DNA of 33,635 nt from Planctomycetota bacterium (GTDB lineage Bacteria > Planctomycetota > UBA1135 > GCA-002686595). The position numbers were made by a program, and so were the translations under genes. Of this stretch, positions 1 through 8,078 are shown one piece after another; the stretch's first letter is position 1; each line of letters opens with the position of its first letter. The stretch lies in contig VGYZ01000036.1 of the NCBI GenBank assembly GCA_016872795.1, positions 1-33,635 on the forward strand, written 5' to 3'. Below the pieces are notes generated by a model. That model was not told where the DNA came from, did no database searches, and saw only the letters and a list, made by a program, of their open reading frames with translations.

Positions 1-597
1 AACGCACTGCTCCATCAACCCCTCGATCTGTTCGGGGGTCGAGAGTCCGAGCAAGGCGCGAGCGTGGCCCATGCTGAGCAGACCCTTGCCCACGGCCTGC
101 TGAACCTTCTCGGGAAGCTCCAAGAGGCGCATGTGGTTGGCGACTGTCGCCCGCTTGAGGCCGACCTTGATCGCCACCGCCTCCTGAGTAATGCCCAGCC
201 CTTCCATGAGGGCCTTGAATCCGCGAGCGCGCTCGAGCGGGTCAAGGTCCCGACGCTGGACATTCTCAACCAGAGCGAGTTCGAGCATCTCGTTGTCCGA
301 GACCACCTCGCGCAGCACGGCCGGAATGCGCTCAAGGCCCGCGAGCCGCGCAGCCCGCCAACGCCGCTCCCCTGAGATGATTTGATATCTTCCGTCTAAC
401 TTCCTAACAACAATGGGCTGGAGGATGCCGTGGTTGCTGATGCTGTCCCGGAGCTCCTCGAGGCCGGCGGGGTCCATCGTCACTCGCGGCTGAAAGGGGT
501 TCGGATCGATCAGCGCCAGCGCCAGCTCCTGGCTCGTTGCCCCTTCGACCCGTCCTCCAAGTAGGGAGCTGAGTCCCTTGCCCAGTCGTCTTTCCAT
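1..597 (-). CDS. parB: ParB/Spo0J chromosome-partitioning protein, C-terminus cut by window edge
   Basis: ParB binds parS sites near the origin, loads as a CTP-dependent clamp, and works with ParA to move sister origins apart. The 199 visible codons start at the ATG at 597 and run off the left edge. The N-terminal RLGKGLSSLLG motif typical of ParB is at residues 4-14. The CTP-binding box GERRWRAA is at 76-83 and the ENVQRRDL box at 111-118. A helix-turn-helix occupies about 136-160. The C-terminal dimerisation domain lies outside the window. A perfect parS core lies 30 bases upstream of the start. parA is not adjacent but about 8 kb away. A run of AT-ending codons covers residues 62-75, unlike the rest of the gene. 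Confidence 0.96.
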   Translation of the reverse strand, partial: MERRLGKGLSSLLGGRVEGATSQELALALIDPNPFQPRVTMDPAGLEELRDSISNHGILQPIVVRKLDGRYQIISGERRWRAARLAGLERIPAVLREVVSDNEMLELALVENVQRRDLDPLERARGFKALMEGLGITQEAVAIKVGLKRATVANHMRLLELPEKVQQAVGKGLLSMGHARALLGLSTPEQIEGLMEQCV

Positions 598-625
598 GGT
601 TCTTCTCGCTCGTTTGTAGGGGGGG

Positions 626-641
626 TGTTCCACGTGGAACG
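626..641. promoter_or_regulatory. parS centromere-like site in the parB promoter region
   Basis: The 14-base perfect palindrome GTTCCACGTGGAAC at 627-640 matches the near-universal bacterial parS core. It lies just upstream of parB. A weak minus-strand -10-like TACAAA at 618-613 would put parS at about the -35 position, so ParB bound here could repress its own gene. The palindrome is seen directly; the autoregulation is inference. Confidence 0.85.
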
Positions 642-763
642 GTAGGCACAAGATATCGTGTGTAGGCTACATTCCAACACAAAGCGCTTCGCTGCAACGC
701 CGAAGCGACATAGCATCGCCTCAGGTAGAGACTTACGGAAGGCCTCTTGGTCGCGGGGTAAAC

Positions 764-1168
764 GTGATTTTTTCGGCGAGATCGATGGGGGGGGCGCTCG
801 CCCTGCTTCCGGCCGTGGGCGCCTGCGGTTACGGCCTTGGTCTGGAGTCAGCGCGGGTCCTTGGGCTCGTCCTCGCGCTTGGAAGCGCCGAGCTGGATCG
901 GCGCTCGACCTGGCGCGCGAGCGAGCTGGGTCGCACGGCGCGAGTCCGAGCGCGAGCATGGGGCTACTTGTTACCGCCACTGGCCTTCATGGTGGGGGCT
1001 CAGCTCGGTCGATCGACCTTCGAGCTCCCTGCCGTGGCATCCCTATGGGCGCCAAGCCTCGCCGGATGGGCGCTGGCCCAGCTGGAAGTTGCGGGAGGAT
1101 CCGCGTTCAACGCATTGATCGTGGGGTGCTGGATCGTGCCCGCGCTCATTCCGATGGCGAGACAGTAG
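764..1168 (+). CDS. Small hypothetical integral membrane protein
   Basis: Not assigned to a family. It encodes 134 residues from a GTG at 764, preceded by a GGGG-rich stretch four bases upstream; an in-frame ATG at 785 is an alternative start. Hydrophobic stretches are visible near residues 10-42, 70-80, 90-106 and 115-131, separated by an Arg-rich loop at about 45-65, suggesting three or four membrane passes. Third codon positions are mostly G or C, as in the neighbouring genes, which supports coding. It is divergent from parB, with parS between them. No domain motif was recognised, and a spurious frame cannot be excluded. Confidence 0.45.
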   Translation: MIFSARSMGGALALLPAVGACGYGLGLESARVLGLVLALGSAELDRRSTWRASELGRTARVRARAWGYLLPPLAFMVGAQLGRSTFELPAVASLWAPSLAGWALAQLEVAGGSAFNALIVGCWIVPALIPMARQ

Positions 1169-1212
1169 GTTCTGCTTCCGCGCTCGGCTGCAGCTAGCCT
1201 GAGCAAGGTGGA

Positions 1213-1947
1213 ATGAAGTACGGAGTCTTGGGCGACATCCATGGAAACCTCTCGGCGCTCGAGGTCGCCGTAGCTCGGCTATTCAAGTTGGGCGCACGCC
1301 GCTTCATCAGCGTGGGAGATGTCGTTGGATACGGAGCTGCGCCAATGGAGTGCATCGAACTGCTGCGGCAGGTGGGTGCCCATGTCGTGCAGGGGAACCA
1401 CGACGCGGCCGTGGCTGGAAGCCTCGGCTTGGCCTACTTCAACGGCTTCGCCAAGGATGCGGTGCGTTGGACCCGCGGCCAGCTCGACATGGAAGCGCTC
1501 GATTGGCTGGGCAAGCTGCCTCTCACCGTCGAGCTGGAGTGCTGCGCCGTCGCCCACGGAACGCTCCATCAACCCGAGCGCTTCGACTATGTCCTCGAGG
1601 CTCGGGACGCGGAACCGTCGCTTCAGGCGCTGAATCGTCCCGTGTGCTTCGTCGGTCACAGCCACATTCCGATCACCGTGCTCAAGCTGCGTAACGACCC
1701 AGATCGAACGGCCTACAGCCACGACGCCTGCTTGGACCTATCCGAGTGCGAGCGCGCAGTGGTCAATGTCGGGAGCGTGGGCCAGCCGCGAGATGAGGAT
1801 CCACGCACCGCGTTTGCGCTGTTCGACTCCGATGTCGGCACCGTCAGGATCCTGCGAGAGGAGTATGATGTGGAGCGCGAGGCTCAGCGCATCCGACGGG
1901 CGGGGCTGCCCGCCATGCTCGCCGACCGTCTATTCCTCGGAATCTAG
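1213..1947 (+). CDS. Calcineurin-type metallophosphoesterase
   Basis: A two-metal phosphohydrolase of 244 residues. The metal-binding signature motifs appear in order: GDIHGN at residues 7-12, GDVVGYG at about 36-42, GNHD at about 62-65 and GHSH at about 151-154. Length and motif spacing match the bacterial protein phosphatase / YfcE-like group; the substrate cannot be told from sequence. The start ATG at 1213 follows AAGGTGG at close spacing, and a TAGCCT -10-like element ends at 1200, which would give a very short leader. Its stop TAG shares the tetranucleotide CTAG (1944-1947) with the stop of the convergent HPr-fusion gene. Confidence 0.88.
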   Translation: MKYGVLGDIHGNLSALEVAVARLFKLGARRFISVGDVVGYGAAPMECIELLRQVGAHVVQGNHDAAVAGSLGLAYFNGFAKDAVRWTRGQLDMEALDWLGKLPLTVELECCAVAHGTLHQPERFDYVLEARDAEPSLQALNRPVCFVGHSHIPITVLKLRNDPDRTAYSHDACLDLSECERAVVNVGSVGQPRDEDPRTAFALFDSDVGTVRILREEYDVEREAQRIRRAGLPAMLADRLFLGI

Positions 1948-3314
1948 CGCTCGCGAAGGTACCGCAACGCTGCGGGGAGGTTGCCGAGGCCGTCCTCACC
2001 CAGATTGCTCTCGAACAGCAAGCCGATGTCGTTCAGGGGATGAATGTCCCCGCGAAACAGGAAATGGCGAACCTCGGGGTTCGAGCCTACGCCGATCAGG
2101 ATCTCGAGGATCGAGCCCGCATTGCAGCGATGGGTTCCGATCTCGAGCTCCACCGGCGTTCCGTGGTGGGCCACGATGTTCACGATCAGGGCCGCGGGTC
2201 GAGCATGCAGCTTGAGGCTCGGCGGGAGCTCGACGCGAAGTTCGCGCAGCTCGATGTAGCTCGGGAGCAGTTCTTCGGCCGTGACCCGGCCGCGCTGCAT
2301 GAGAATGTTGGCCCAGCGAAGCAGCTCGTTCAGCATCAGGGCGCGGACCCGATCACCCTGCACGATCGCCGCGATGGCGTGGCTGGTTGGCTCGCTGCGG
2401 GCCTCGGACTCATGTCGCTCCACGAAGTGCGCTAGAACGGTGACGGTCTCCAGCAGGTGGAGCGCCGCTGAGAGCAGGCCCCGAAGCCGTGGCAGGCGTT
2501 CGTCCTGCGTCTCAACCAGCGTGTTCTTGATGTGGGTGTCGTAGGTCGACTGGAGGTTGTGGACGGTTGCCTCGTAGACGCGCGCTTGCTCCTCCTTGCA
2601 GACCGTCCGAATGCGGCGTCGCAGCTCGTTCGCGTCCGCGACAACGCGGAGATCCAGCGACTCCAGCATCGTGCAGGCAGCGAGGAACTTGGAGGCGATC
2701 TCGGCGACGCGCTGGCTGTCATCCGCGGGGTCCTCTTGACCGAGGTTCCTCGGGAGGCGGCGGCGGACGGTGCCCAGATCGGCATCGTCGGGAGAGGCTA
2801 GGCCGGCGTCCCACACGGCCCCGCGCCGTTCGTACTCGTCTCGCTGCCGATGCAGGACGCGCTCTATCGACGCCCTTAGAAACGAGCGGGCCTGACCCAG
2901 CGTCCCGCGGAGTCGTTCCTGTTCCGCGGGCGAAAGCGTCTGGCCGAGGCCGTATGTATCGAACCTCGCATCCAAGTGGGAGAGGCTGAAACCCGCGAGC
3001 GAGAGCCATCGGGCGCTGGCGACCAGCTCGCGCGTGAGGGCGAAGCTGCGGTTGAAGCGCGCGCCATGGTCATCTAGGAAAGACTCCAGCCGGTTGGCTT
3101 CGTGGGCGAGCCGCTGGAAGAAGCCCTTGGACCAGAGACCTGGGGGGGCGGACCTCAGCGCGTTGGCAAGTCGACAGAAGGCGCCGCTTTCCCGTCCCAG
3201 AAGGGGCGCGAACGCGGGCTCAACTACGACTTCCTCCAGGGGGCGGTCAGCGGGCACCGCAAGACCATAGCAGAGGGCCCTCCCCGTTGGAAACGGCTTC
3301 CAAGGGGGCCACAT
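1944..3314 (-). CDS. Long helical protein with C-terminal HPr-like phosphocarrier domain
   Basis: A 456-residue protein starting at ATG 3314. Residues 1 to about 350 are Leu/Arg/Glu-rich and look helical; no known domain was recognised there. Residues about 355-450 resemble HPr, the small phosphocarrier of the PEP-dependent sugar phosphotransferase system. KLHARPAA carries His370, equivalent to the phosphorylated His15. NAGSIL carries Ser401, exactly 31 residues later, as Ser46 is in HPr. The tail GDIHPLNDIGLLFESNLGED fits the last HPr helix. Normal HPr is about 88 residues, so this is a large N-terminal extension. No enzyme I or HPr kinase gene is nearby. A regulatory rather than transport role is inferred. 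Confidence 0.75.
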   Translation of the reverse strand: MWPPWKPFPTGRALCYGLAVPADRPLEEVVVEPAFAPLLGRESGAFCRLANALRSAPPGLWSKGFFQRLAHEANRLESFLDDHGARFNRSFALTRELVASARWLSLAGFSLSHLDARFDTYGLGQTLSPAEQERLRGTLGQARSFLRASIERVLHRQRDEYERRGAVWDAGLASPDDADLGTVRRRLPRNLGQEDPADDSQRVAEIASKFLAACTMLESLDLRVVADANELRRRIRTVCKEEQARVYEATVHNLQSTYDTHIKNTLVETQDERLPRLRGLLSAALHLLETVTVLAHFVERHESEARSEPTSHAIAAIVQGDRVRALMLNELLRWANILMQRGRVTAEELLPSYIELRELRVELPPSLKLHARPAALIVNIVAHHGTPVELEIGTHRCNAGSILEILIGVGSNPEVRHFLFRGDIHPLNDIGLLFESNLGEDGLGNLPAALRYLRER

Positions 3315-3393
3315 AGGAAGTCGCTTTCAGCTGGAGGCAGCTTCGCTCAACTCCCGATTTGGGCTGGTCCCCTGTCCCATTGGGCCACCGCCC

Positions 3394-3407
3394 AGGAGCC
3401 ACCCATT
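3394..3407 (+). promoter_or_regulatory. Shine-Dalgarno AGGAG followed by a putative AUU start codon
   Basis: AGGAG at 3394-3398 is followed after six bases by ATT at 3405, in frame with the sigma factor. No ATG, GTG or TTG lies in this frame between the divergent gene's start (3314) and the conserved region 1.2. The nearest upstream standard start is a GTG at 3102, deep inside the antisense HPr-fusion gene. AUU starts are known for infC, where they allow IF3 autoregulation. Its use here is inferred. Confidence 0.5.
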
Positions 3408-4223
3408 AGCTCGGAACGCTGCCTTGAAACCTACCTGATCGAGATCAACGAGACGCCGCTCCTCACGGCCGACCAAGAGAAGGAGCTCGCTCGACGCATC
3501 CACAGGGGCGACCCGCAGGCGCGGGAGCACATGGCCCGAGCCAACCTGCGGCTCGTCGTGTCGATCGCCAAGCTCTATGTGGAGCGCGGTCTGTCGCTTC
3601 AGGACCTCATCGCCGAAGGCAATGTCGGGCTCCTCAAGGCGGTCGAAAAGTTCGACCCGGATGCCGGATGCCGCTTCTCGACCTGTGCAACGTGGTGGAT
3701 CAAGCAGTCCATCCGCCGAGCGCTCGTGAACACGGTGAAGTCCGTTCGGGTTCCCAGCTACATGGTCGAGAACATCTCCAAGTGGCGCAGCGTGAGTCAG
3801 GAGTTCGTCTTCCGCCGTGGCCGCATGCCGACGGTCGAAGAGGTGGCCCTGGAGCTGGGCATCCCGGTGGAGAGTTGGTCGTTGCTGCGACGGACCATCC
3901 AGTCCTCCAGCCTCGCCGCCCAAGTCTCGTTGGATGTCCTCACAGGCCATCAGGACACCGTGCAGGACGAGAGCTCCAAGGCCCCGGACGAGCAGTTCTT
4001 CGACGAAGAGCTGTTGAATCGTCTCGAGAGCTTGCTCGGCGCGATCGACGCGCGAGAAGCGACCATCCTGAGGCTGCGCTACGGTCTAGGACGCGAAGAT
4101 CAAGAGCCCATGACCCTCAAGGAGATCGGTCAAGCCGTGGGCTTGACCCGCGAACGTGTGCGCCAGATCGAGCTAGGAGCACTGCGAAAGCTCTATGATG
4201 CCATGGGCGGTGACCGAGGGTGA
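3405..4223 (+). CDS. Sigma-70 family RNA polymerase sigma factor, RpoD/RpoS-like
   Basis: Directs RNA polymerase to promoters. From the proposed ATT start it has 272 residues. Region 1.2 (LETYLIEINETPLLT) begins at about residue 7. Region 2 contains ANLRLVVSIAKLYVERGLSLQDLIAEG and the promoter-melting segment RFSTCATWWIKQSIRRAL. Region 3 follows, and region 4 ends in the helix-turn-helix LKEIGQAVGLTRERVRQIE. Region 1.1 is absent, as in group 2 or small primary sigmas. CAT replaces the usual Tyr-containing YAT/YAS before WWIKQ. If the GTG at 3102 were used instead, 101 extra residues antisense to the HPr-fusion gene would be added. It overlaps hemW by GTGA at its stop. Confidence 0.9.
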   Translation: MSSERCLETYLIEINETPLLTADQEKELARRIHRGDPQAREHMARANLRLVVSIAKLYVERGLSLQDLIAEGNVGLLKAVEKFDPDAGCRFSTCATWWIKQSIRRALVNTVKSVRVPSYMVENISKWRSVSQEFVFRRGRMPTVEEVALELGIPVESWSLLRRTIQSSSLAAQVSLDVLTGHQDTVQDESSKAPDEQFFDEELLNRLESLLGAIDAREATILRLRYGLGREDQEPMTLKEIGQAVGLTRERVRQIELGALRKLYDAMGGDRG

Positions 4224-5437
4224 CGGCGAGCGGAGCAGGAAGGCAGTTCGAAGCACCGCCTTCCACGCCGCTCTATGTGCATCTGCCGTTTTGTGCCGCC
4301 AAGTGTCACTACTGTGACTTCTTCTCGGTCCCGGCCGAGGGTCAGGATGTGGAAGGCACGCTGGCTGCGGTTGAGCTCGAGATTCGGTTGCGCGCGCCGA
4401 GAGCGCCGCGGACATTGTTTCTCGGCGGAGGCACGCCGAGCCTGCTCTCGATCTCGCAGCTACGCCGGTTGTTCGACGCGCTTCAGCAGAGCACGGGGTT
4501 CCGCGACAGCGCCGTCGAAGTGACGGTGGAGTGCAACCCGGAGAGCCTCGACGAGGACAAGGCGAGAGCCCTGTTGGATCTCGGCGTTACGCGGCTTTCC
4601 ATCGGCTTTCAGAGCCTGCGGGGCGAGACATTGGAGCTCTTCGGCCGCGTCCATGGAGTCGACCAGAGCTTCCGAGCCTTCGACGCTGCGCGCCGCGCCG
4701 GCATCAAGAGCCTCAACATCGACCTGATCTACGCCAACCCCGGTCAGACACTCGAGCAGTGGCAAGCGGACCTGCGGCGCGTGCTGGCGCTCGAGCCCGA
4801 GCACATCTCCGCCTACAACCTCACCTTTGAAGAAGACACATTGTTCCGACGCTGGCTACAACAAGGTCGCCTTCAACCCCAGTCCGACGACGCCGAGCTC
4901 GAGTTCTTCTGGTGGACGCGCGAGCACCTCGCATCCACGGCAAGAGTCGCCTATGAGATATCTAATTTCGCTCTAAATGGACATCAATGCGCGCATAACA
5001 TCAACTACTGGAACAACGGAACCTATGTCGGGGTCGGGCCCTCCGCCGTCAGCAAGCTGGGGTTCGAGCGCAGCGGAAACATCCGACACCTCGGCGAGTA
5101 CCGGCGCAGGATGGCGCAGAACGAAGATCCGCGCGATTGGGACGAACGGCCTTCGGCCTGGGCCCGGCTGGGCGAGAGCTGGTGGCTGGGACTGCGTCGA
5201 ACGGAGGGGCTCAGCGCGCTGGAGGCTTGGACGCGAGCCGGGCTCAAGGACTGGCGCCCCGAAGCGGATCCTGCGCTGGAGATCGCACAGCGCTCGTCGG
5301 AGCAGGGGTGGCTCGGACAGGTTGGCGAGCGCTGGGCGCTCACGCGGCGCGGCTGGCCGCTCGCGGACGCCGTCGCGAGGGAGTTCCTGCGCCTCGGGCA
5401 GCTGAACCAACCCGCGCCCGCAGAGCTGCTGGGCTAG
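4220..5437 (+). CDS. hemW: Radical SAM protein HemW (heme chaperone / CPDH-like)
   Basis: HemW is a radical SAM protein related to oxygen-independent coproporphyrinogen oxidase and is thought to deliver heme to membrane enzymes. The 405 residues include PLYVHLPFCAAKCHYCDF with the cluster cysteines 25, 29 and 32, GGGTPS, and the HemW-type segments ECNPESL, SIGFQS, RVH, DLIYANPGQT and HNINYWNNGTYVGVGPSA. The start GTG overlaps the sigma factor stop (GTGA), so the pair is probably translationally coupled. Codons for YEISNFALNG (from 4952) are unusually AT-rich (ATA, TCT, AAT, CTA) in an otherwise GC-ending gene. Confidence 0.93.
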   Translation: MTASGAGRQFEAPPSTPLYVHLPFCAAKCHYCDFFSVPAEGQDVEGTLAAVELEIRLRAPRAPRTLFLGGGTPSLLSISQLRRLFDALQQSTGFRDSAVEVTVECNPESLDEDKARALLDLGVTRLSIGFQSLRGETLELFGRVHGVDQSFRAFDAARRAGIKSLNIDLIYANPGQTLEQWQADLRRVLALEPEHISAYNLTFEEDTLFRRWLQQGRLQPQSDDAELEFFWWTREHLASTARVAYEISNFALNGHQCAHNINYWNNGTYVGVGPSAVSKLGFERSGNIRHLGEYRRRMAQNEDPRDWDERPSAWARLGESWWLGLRRTEGLSALEAWTRAGLKDWRPEADPALEIAQRSSEQGWLGQVGERWALTRRGWPLADAVAREFLRLGQLNQPAPAELLG

Positions 5438-5520
5438 GATCCGCGCACAGGCCGCTGCTCGGCAGGTGATGCAGCCAACTCGCCGCGTCCCGAGCATCGC
5501 AACCCCAAAGCAGCCCACAC

Positions 5521-6441
5521 GTGAACTACGCCGACCGCCTCCAGAGTTCCATCGAACGTTGTGGGAATGCCTGTCTGGTTGGCATCGACCCACACCTCGA
5601 GCTCCTTCCGCAGGAGTACGCCGATGTGCGCGACCCGTCGCGCTCGCGCGCCGAGCGCGCGCTGCGTGTCGGTGCTTTCTGCCGCGAAGTGATCGATGTC
5701 GTCGGGGGCAAGGTTGCCGCGATCAAGCCGCAGTCAGCCTTCTTCGAAGCCCTCGGAGCCGACGGCGCGCTCGCGTGGGAGCGGGTCGTGCGCGACGCGC
5801 ACGCCGCGGGGCTGATCGTCATCGGCGATGTCAAGCGTGGAGACATCGCCACGACCGCGGCCGCGTACGCAACAGGATTCCTCGAAGGAACCAGCGCCGA
5901 GGATGGTCCTTCGCTGTGTGACGCTGTCACGCTGAATCCGTTTCTGGGCTCCGATTCGGTCGAGCCCTTCCTCGATGCCTGCGAGCGCACGCAGAAAGGG
6001 CTCTACCTGCTCGTGCGCACCTCGAACAAAGGCAGCGGCGATTTCCAACGCCACGGTTCGCCCGAACTCTCCCATCTCGTGGCCGAGCATGTCGTGCGCT
6101 GGGGACGCAGGCTCGTTGGATCGAGCGGTTGGTCGAGCGTCGGCGCCGTCGTGGGCGCCACGCACGGAGCCGAGCTGCGCGACTTCCGCGCCCGCATGCC
6201 GCGCACTCCGTTCCTCTTGCCCGGATACGGCGCGCAAGGCGCCAGCGCCCGCGATGTGCTCGGCGCCTTCGAGCTGTCCGCGTGCGGAGCGCCGTGCGGA
6301 GCGCTCGTCAATTCCTCGCGCGGCATCACATTCGCGTGGCGCGAAAGAGCGCACGCGGGCAAGCACTGGAAGGACGCCACGCGCGACGCCCTCGACACGA
6401 TGATCACCGAGATTGGCGCGGCGTTGACCGCCGCGCGCTGA
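5521..6441 (+). CDS. pyrF: Orotidine 5'-phosphate decarboxylase, type 2
   Basis: Catalyses the last step of UMP synthesis, decarboxylating OMP. It has 306 residues, the longer PyrF type found in actinobacteria, myxobacteria and planctomycetes rather than the roughly 240-residue E. coli type. The catalytic DxKxxD segment is seen as GDVKRGDIATTAAAYA at about residue 102. VGIDPHLELLP lies near the N terminus, TLNPFLGSDS at about 140, and LLPGYGAQG near the phosphate-binding end. Translation is assigned to the GTG at 5521. The 83 bases before it hold no obvious gene. bshC follows 11 bases after the stop. Confidence 0.93.
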   Translation: MNYADRLQSSIERCGNACLVGIDPHLELLPQEYADVRDPSRSRAERALRVGAFCREVIDVVGGKVAAIKPQSAFFEALGADGALAWERVVRDAHAAGLIVIGDVKRGDIATTAAAYATGFLEGTSAEDGPSLCDAVTLNPFLGSDSVEPFLDACERTQKGLYLLVRTSNKGSGDFQRHGSPELSHLVAEHVVRWGRRLVGSSGWSSVGAVVGATHGAELRDFRARMPRTPFLLPGYGAQGASARDVLGAFELSACGAPCGALVNSSRGITFAWRERAHAGKHWKDATRDALDTMITEIGAALTAAR

Positions 6442-6452
6442 TCCCTGCAGCG

Positions 6453-8078
6453 ATGATCTCTTCGACCCCCGTCCCGCTCGAGCTGTTCGCTCTGCCGCCC
6501 TTTGCCTCGCGCGCGCTGCATGTGCCGGGCGTCGATGTCCCGCGTGCGCTCGAAGACATCACTCCGCGAGAGGATGTTTGGCTCCCCGAAGAACGCATGG
6601 AGCTCGCGCTGGCTCTCGAGCGCGGGATCGCTGCCCACCAGCCGCATGTCGCCGTCCTCGATGGCGTTCGGCAGCTCGCGCAACCTGGCGCGTGCTGCGT
6701 CATTACGGGCCAGCAGCCCGGCTTCCTCGGCGGCCCGCTGTATTCCCTGCTCAAGGCGCTGCACGCGATCCGCTTGTCGCGTTCCCTGGCGCAGGCTTGG
6801 GAGCGTCCCGTCGTGCCGCTGTTCTGGAATCACGCCGACGACCACGACATCGCCGAGCTGCACCACGCGTGGGTGCTCAACGAGAACCTCGATCTCCAAC
6901 GCCTCGGGCTCGCGGGACTCTCTTCGGGAAAGCAGCCGGTTTCGCGCATCGTGCTGCGCGAAGACAAGCAACACATGTCCGCCGTGCGCGAGGCGCTGCG
7001 CCACCTCTACGGTCGGCAGCCTTTCGGCGAGAGCGCGATCGAGCTCTTCTTGCCACGCGACGGGGAGACATTCGCCACGGCCTTCACGCGCGCGATGACG
7101 GAAGTGCTCGGACCCCACGGCCTGGTGATGCTCGAGCCCGACTGGATCCGAGAGCCGCTTTCGCGCTCGCTTGCTCGCATCGTCGCTCGTGAAGAGCTGG
7201 CGTCGGCGCTCGCGAGAGGTGAAGCGCACCTGCTGGAACACGGCGCGCCGGTCGCCATCGACTCTGCTACGGCGGCGTTGCTCTATCGCGTCGACGAGCG
7301 CGGCAGGCACGCGCTGCGCGGTGGCGGTGATGGTTTTCGCTACGACGGAGAAGATGGTTCGCGCACGGGCGCGGAGCTGGCGGCCGAGATCGTGCAGAAC
7401 CCGACCGGGTGGTCGGCTGGCGCGCTGCTGAGGCCGCTGCTGCAAGACAGCGTCTTGCCGTCCGTGGCGTATGTCGGCGGCTGGAGCGAGCTGAACTACC
7501 TCGCCCAGCTCGGTCCGCTGCGCGATGCGGTCGGCGTCGCGCGCACGGCCGCCGTTCCACGCTGGTCGGCCACCTTGGTGGAAGCGGAAACCGCTGCCGC
7601 CGCCGCGCAGCTTGGGGTCGAGCTGTACGAAGTGTTGGCCTCGCGTGGCAAGTCCATCGCCGCAGACGATGGAGCGCCGCCCCCGCCGGTCGTCGCGCAG
7701 CTGCGCGAGCTTGGCCTGCGAGCGGCGCGAGAGCTGGTGTCCCACAGGCCCGCGCTGGCGGAGCTCGATCGCGGCCTCGCTGCCAACCTGCCGCGCACCG
7801 GCGATCAGATTCGCTCCCTGATCGAGAAGCTGTGCGAGAGGGCCGAGAGAGTGCATGCCAATCGAACCGGTCGCGGCCGTCGACTCGTGCGCCGCGTCAC
7901 CAACGCACTGTGCCCGCGGGGCGAGCTGCAGGAGCGCGTGCTGCCCGCCCTCCCGTTCCTCGCGCGGCACGGCACGGAGTGGGTGGGTGAGCTGCTCGAC
8001 ACGCTCGCTCCGCTTTCCTCCGGTCACTTGCTCGTGCAGCTGAACCCAACCAAGTCGGAAGCGGAGCCCGCCCCTTGA
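6453..8078 (+). CDS. bshC: Bacillithiol biosynthesis cysteine-adding enzyme BshC
   Basis: BshC is thought to add cysteine to glucosaminyl-malate, the last step of bacillithiol synthesis. The 541-residue length is normal for the family. Hallmarks seen are CCVITGQQPGFLGGPLY (about residue 80), VPLFWNHADDHDIAEL (about 122) and VAYVGGWSELNYLAQLGPL (about 338), with a C-terminal coiled-coil-like Arg/Glu-rich region. The start is the ATG at 6453, 11 bases after pyrF; the open frame extends upstream but antisense-free PyrF coding precludes an earlier start. The stop overlaps the TTG start of bshB1, as expected in one operon. Confidence 0.92.
   Translation: MISSTPVPLELFALPPFASRALHVPGVDVPRALEDITPREDVWLPEERMELALALERGIAAHQPHVAVLDGVRQLAQPGACCVITGQQPGFLGGPLYSLLKALHAIRLSRSLAQAWERPVVPLFWNHADDHDIAELHHAWVLNENLDLQRLGLAGLSSGKQPVSRIVLREDKQHMSAVREALRHLYGRQPFGESAIELFLPRDGETFATAFTRAMTEVLGPHGLVMLEPDWIREPLSRSLARIVAREELASALARGEAHLLEHGAPVAIDSATAALLYRVDERGRHALRGGGDGFRYDGEDGSRTGAELAAEIVQNPTGWSAGALLRPLLQDSVLPSVAYVGGWSELNYLAQLGPLRDAVGVARTAAVPRWSATLVEAETAAAAAQLGVELYEVLASRGKSIAADDGAPPPPVVAQLRELGLRAARELVSHRPALAELDRGLAANLPRTGDQIRSLIEKLCERAERVHANRTGRGRRLVRRVTNALCPRGELQERVLPALPFLARHGTEWVGELLDTLAPLSSGHLLVQLNPTKSEAEPAP

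Noticed and set aside
685-707. CGCTTCG/CGAAGCG hairpin between parB and the small membrane protein gene
   Set aside because: Seven base pairs with no T-run; it could be an operator, but nothing in the context supports a specific role.
6003-8027. 674-codon open frame opposite pyrF and bshC
   Set aside because: A shadow frame; both plus-strand genes have family motifs throughout.
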